This document shows positions 62,661-64,000 of a DNA stretch of 64,000 nucleotides, piece after piece. This DNA is from Siphonodentalium dalli. Lineage: Eukaryota > Mollusca > Scaphopoda > Gadilida > Siphonodentaliidae. The translations under genes were made by a program, and so were the position numbers. The notes below the pieces were generated by a model that worked only from the letters and a program-made list of their open reading frames with translations, was not told the origin of the DNA and did not search any database. The stretch covers positions 26,528,273-26,592,272 of the forward strand of contig CP136061.1 of assembly GCA_032622095.1 (NCBI GenBank), read 5' to 3'. Position 1 is the stretch's first letter; every line of letters begins with the position of its first letter.

Positions 62661-63191
62661 CAACTACTTACAATAGTTTAAGACTTTTCGATTTATGTCA
62701 TAACAGTATTAACTGAATATTGATCATTGTCTTGTTTCTTGACCCCTCTGGCTTTCAAACGTTTAATGGCCGCGATAATGACAATGTGTGCAACTTGTAG
62801 ACCTATGAGATGCTAGTCCGTTGCATATATGTATAAAAGCTCCACGGTGATTACCGCGTGTCGCGTCGATTTATGATCGTATATAGTTAGGTTTGGATAA
62901 ACCTGCAATCACCATGTTAATTACACCATAGCGCATCATTAGTCATCGCCGCTCAATCTTTCGGTATGAATCACCCTCTCAAAATAATCCCACGGTATCG
63001 AATATGTTGCTTATCGCAGACTCTGTATATATTGCATTATAATTAATGAACAGACGTAGATAATTATTCTTGCAACAATTAGAGGCGGACAGGCAGAAAC
63101 ACATAGAAACACCTGGTGACAGATGGACAGGCAGGCATGCAGGCATCGATGTTGGACAATGCGATTAGCATTACGTACATATTATAAAGTT
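62661..63191. other. No feature seen
   Basis: Non-coding DNA. Short repeats of CAGGCAGG/CAGGCATG occur at 63088-63146. Confidence 0.4.
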
Positions 63192-63353
63192 ATTATACAA
63201 TGTTGTGTACAGTATGTGTTTTTCTTGTACGAGTCCAGGTTGTGGTGAAAAGTCATATTGGACGAGACACGCCAGTGTCGAGTCCAATGTGACTTTTCAC
63301 CACAACCTGGACGAGTACAAGAAAAACTCATACTGTACACAACATTGTATAAT
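63192..63353. mobile_element. 162-bp fold-back element
   Basis: Near-perfect palindrome with 81-bp arms centred at 63272/63273 (ATTATACAATGTTGTGTACA pairs with TGTACACAACATTGTATAAT). Only a few mismatches were seen and the terminal loop is GCCA. Pieces of the arm recur at 63597-63675 as GAGTCCAATATGACT phrases, two of them preceded by ATCGG/GTCGG. It is non-coding. Confidence 0.85.
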
Positions 63354-64000
63354 GACATTTTTATTATCCATCTGTATGTTTATCCAAATTTTGGAAATAA
63401 AACTTTTGTGGTTATTTTTGGTATTTGTCGGCACTTAATTCTCTATAAAGCCTGTACCGTATATTGATCATCAGAAAGCATGATTTGGAAAAGTAAACAC
63501 GGAAGTGAGAAAAAAACTCAATAAAATCCATCAATGTTGTGCGCGCATCACAATTTCACCGATTCAGTTTGCAATAGAGTTAATTCGTGACGTCACGGAA
63601 TCCAATATGAAAAGTCATATTGTACAGTCGGGAGTCCAATATGACTATCGGGAGTCCAATATGACTTTTTCCAGGACTATCACGCGACGGCTTTTGCCCA
63701 ATCGGAAATGGTGTTAGTTAAGGGATGGATAATAATACATGATAATATGCATATATGTGGATCAAGTAGGATCCCTTGGTTGCGATCGAAGGATTATCTA
63801 AATATTTTTGTTCGAATAATCTATTTCTGGATTTCCCATACAATCATTATGTTATCTTTATGCAATAGTTCATTAGAACCCCGTATTGGTGTATTGGTGT
63901 TCGATATATGAGATACTTCATTCTTATATACGATTCGCTGTGCATTTTATATTTGACATTCAATTACATAATGTTATGCGTCCTCTACTTCAACACTGGC
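63354..64000. other. Window end, no gene supported
   Basis: Contains the GAGTCCAATATGACT repeats (63597-63675), including a small AATATGAAAAGTCATATT fold-back. Several 60-77-codon frames have no recognisable content. Confidence 0.4.

Overview
This is animal genomic DNA: long introns with phase-matched splice sites, several families of non-LTR retrotransposons, a Helitron-like element, small inverted-repeat elements and about a dozen tandem-repeat arrays. The retrotransposon types and the PC-esterase (NXPE-like) gene family suggest a marine invertebrate such as a mollusc or a lancelet. I cannot decide between these from sequence alone. No tRNA, rRNA or CRISPR array was recognised.

Host genes. 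The only host genes I can support are two paralogous NXPE/PC-esterase-like genes on the minus strand. Copy 1 has a GDS-motif exon at 32093-32479 and a phase-compatible terminal exon at 1-167 that runs off the window. The ~31.9 kb intron between them holds most of the left half of the window. Copy 2 shows its terminal exon at 47518-48059; its upstream exons must lie beyond 48 kb and were not found. Exon ends and flanking intron sequence of the two copies align. In copy 1 the intron next to the acceptor has expanded into a ~9.6 kb array of 31/38-bp units. In copy 2 the same site holds only a few tens of bases. The 3' flank of copy 2 is a separate ~2.3 kb array.

Layout. 1-9761: exon and giant minisatellite. 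9762-16630: intron DNA, 10-bp repeat array, a dead minus-strand LINE split by a GA microsatellite. 16640-19108: plus-strand LINE remnant. 19.4-22.3 kb: small repeats and a 98-bp satellite with dimeric order. 23.3-26.5 kb: Helitron-like element. 26.9-30.9 kb: nearly full-length LINE with a 5' repeat array and six tandem two-tier hairpins directly after the coding region. 31.6-33.6 kb: inverted-repeat element, GDS exon, LINE scrap. 33.6-38.2 kb: four near-identical TIR elements alternating with three 902-bp spacers (period 1353 bp). 38.9-41.0 kb: TIR element with a 5-bp target duplication and an internal ~160-bp array. 43-47.5 kb: direct repeat and the 3'-flank array. 48.2-48.5 kb: MITE.

The most unusual object is a 6.8 kb near-perfect palindrome (48730-55553) with ~3.36 kb arms around a ~100-bp asymmetric centre. 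Each arm carries the same two compact, intact-looking genes transcribed outward. One is a 170-aa protein that I read as two tandem PC4-like single-strand-DNA-binding domains plus a CxxC tail. The other is a two-exon gene for a 58-aa acidic protein. The genes have TATA boxes and AATAAA signals. A possible C2H2 zinc-finger reading frame lies just outside the right arm, and a diverged piece of the arm terminus recurs at ~62.57-62.66 kb. This looks like a gene-bearing repeat or mobile element I cannot assign to a known class. An assembly fold-back must be excluded first, although at least two base differences between the arms argue against a trivial copy.

The remainder (55.98-64 kb) is diverged tandem repeats, low-complexity DNA and a short fold-back element, with no supported gene.
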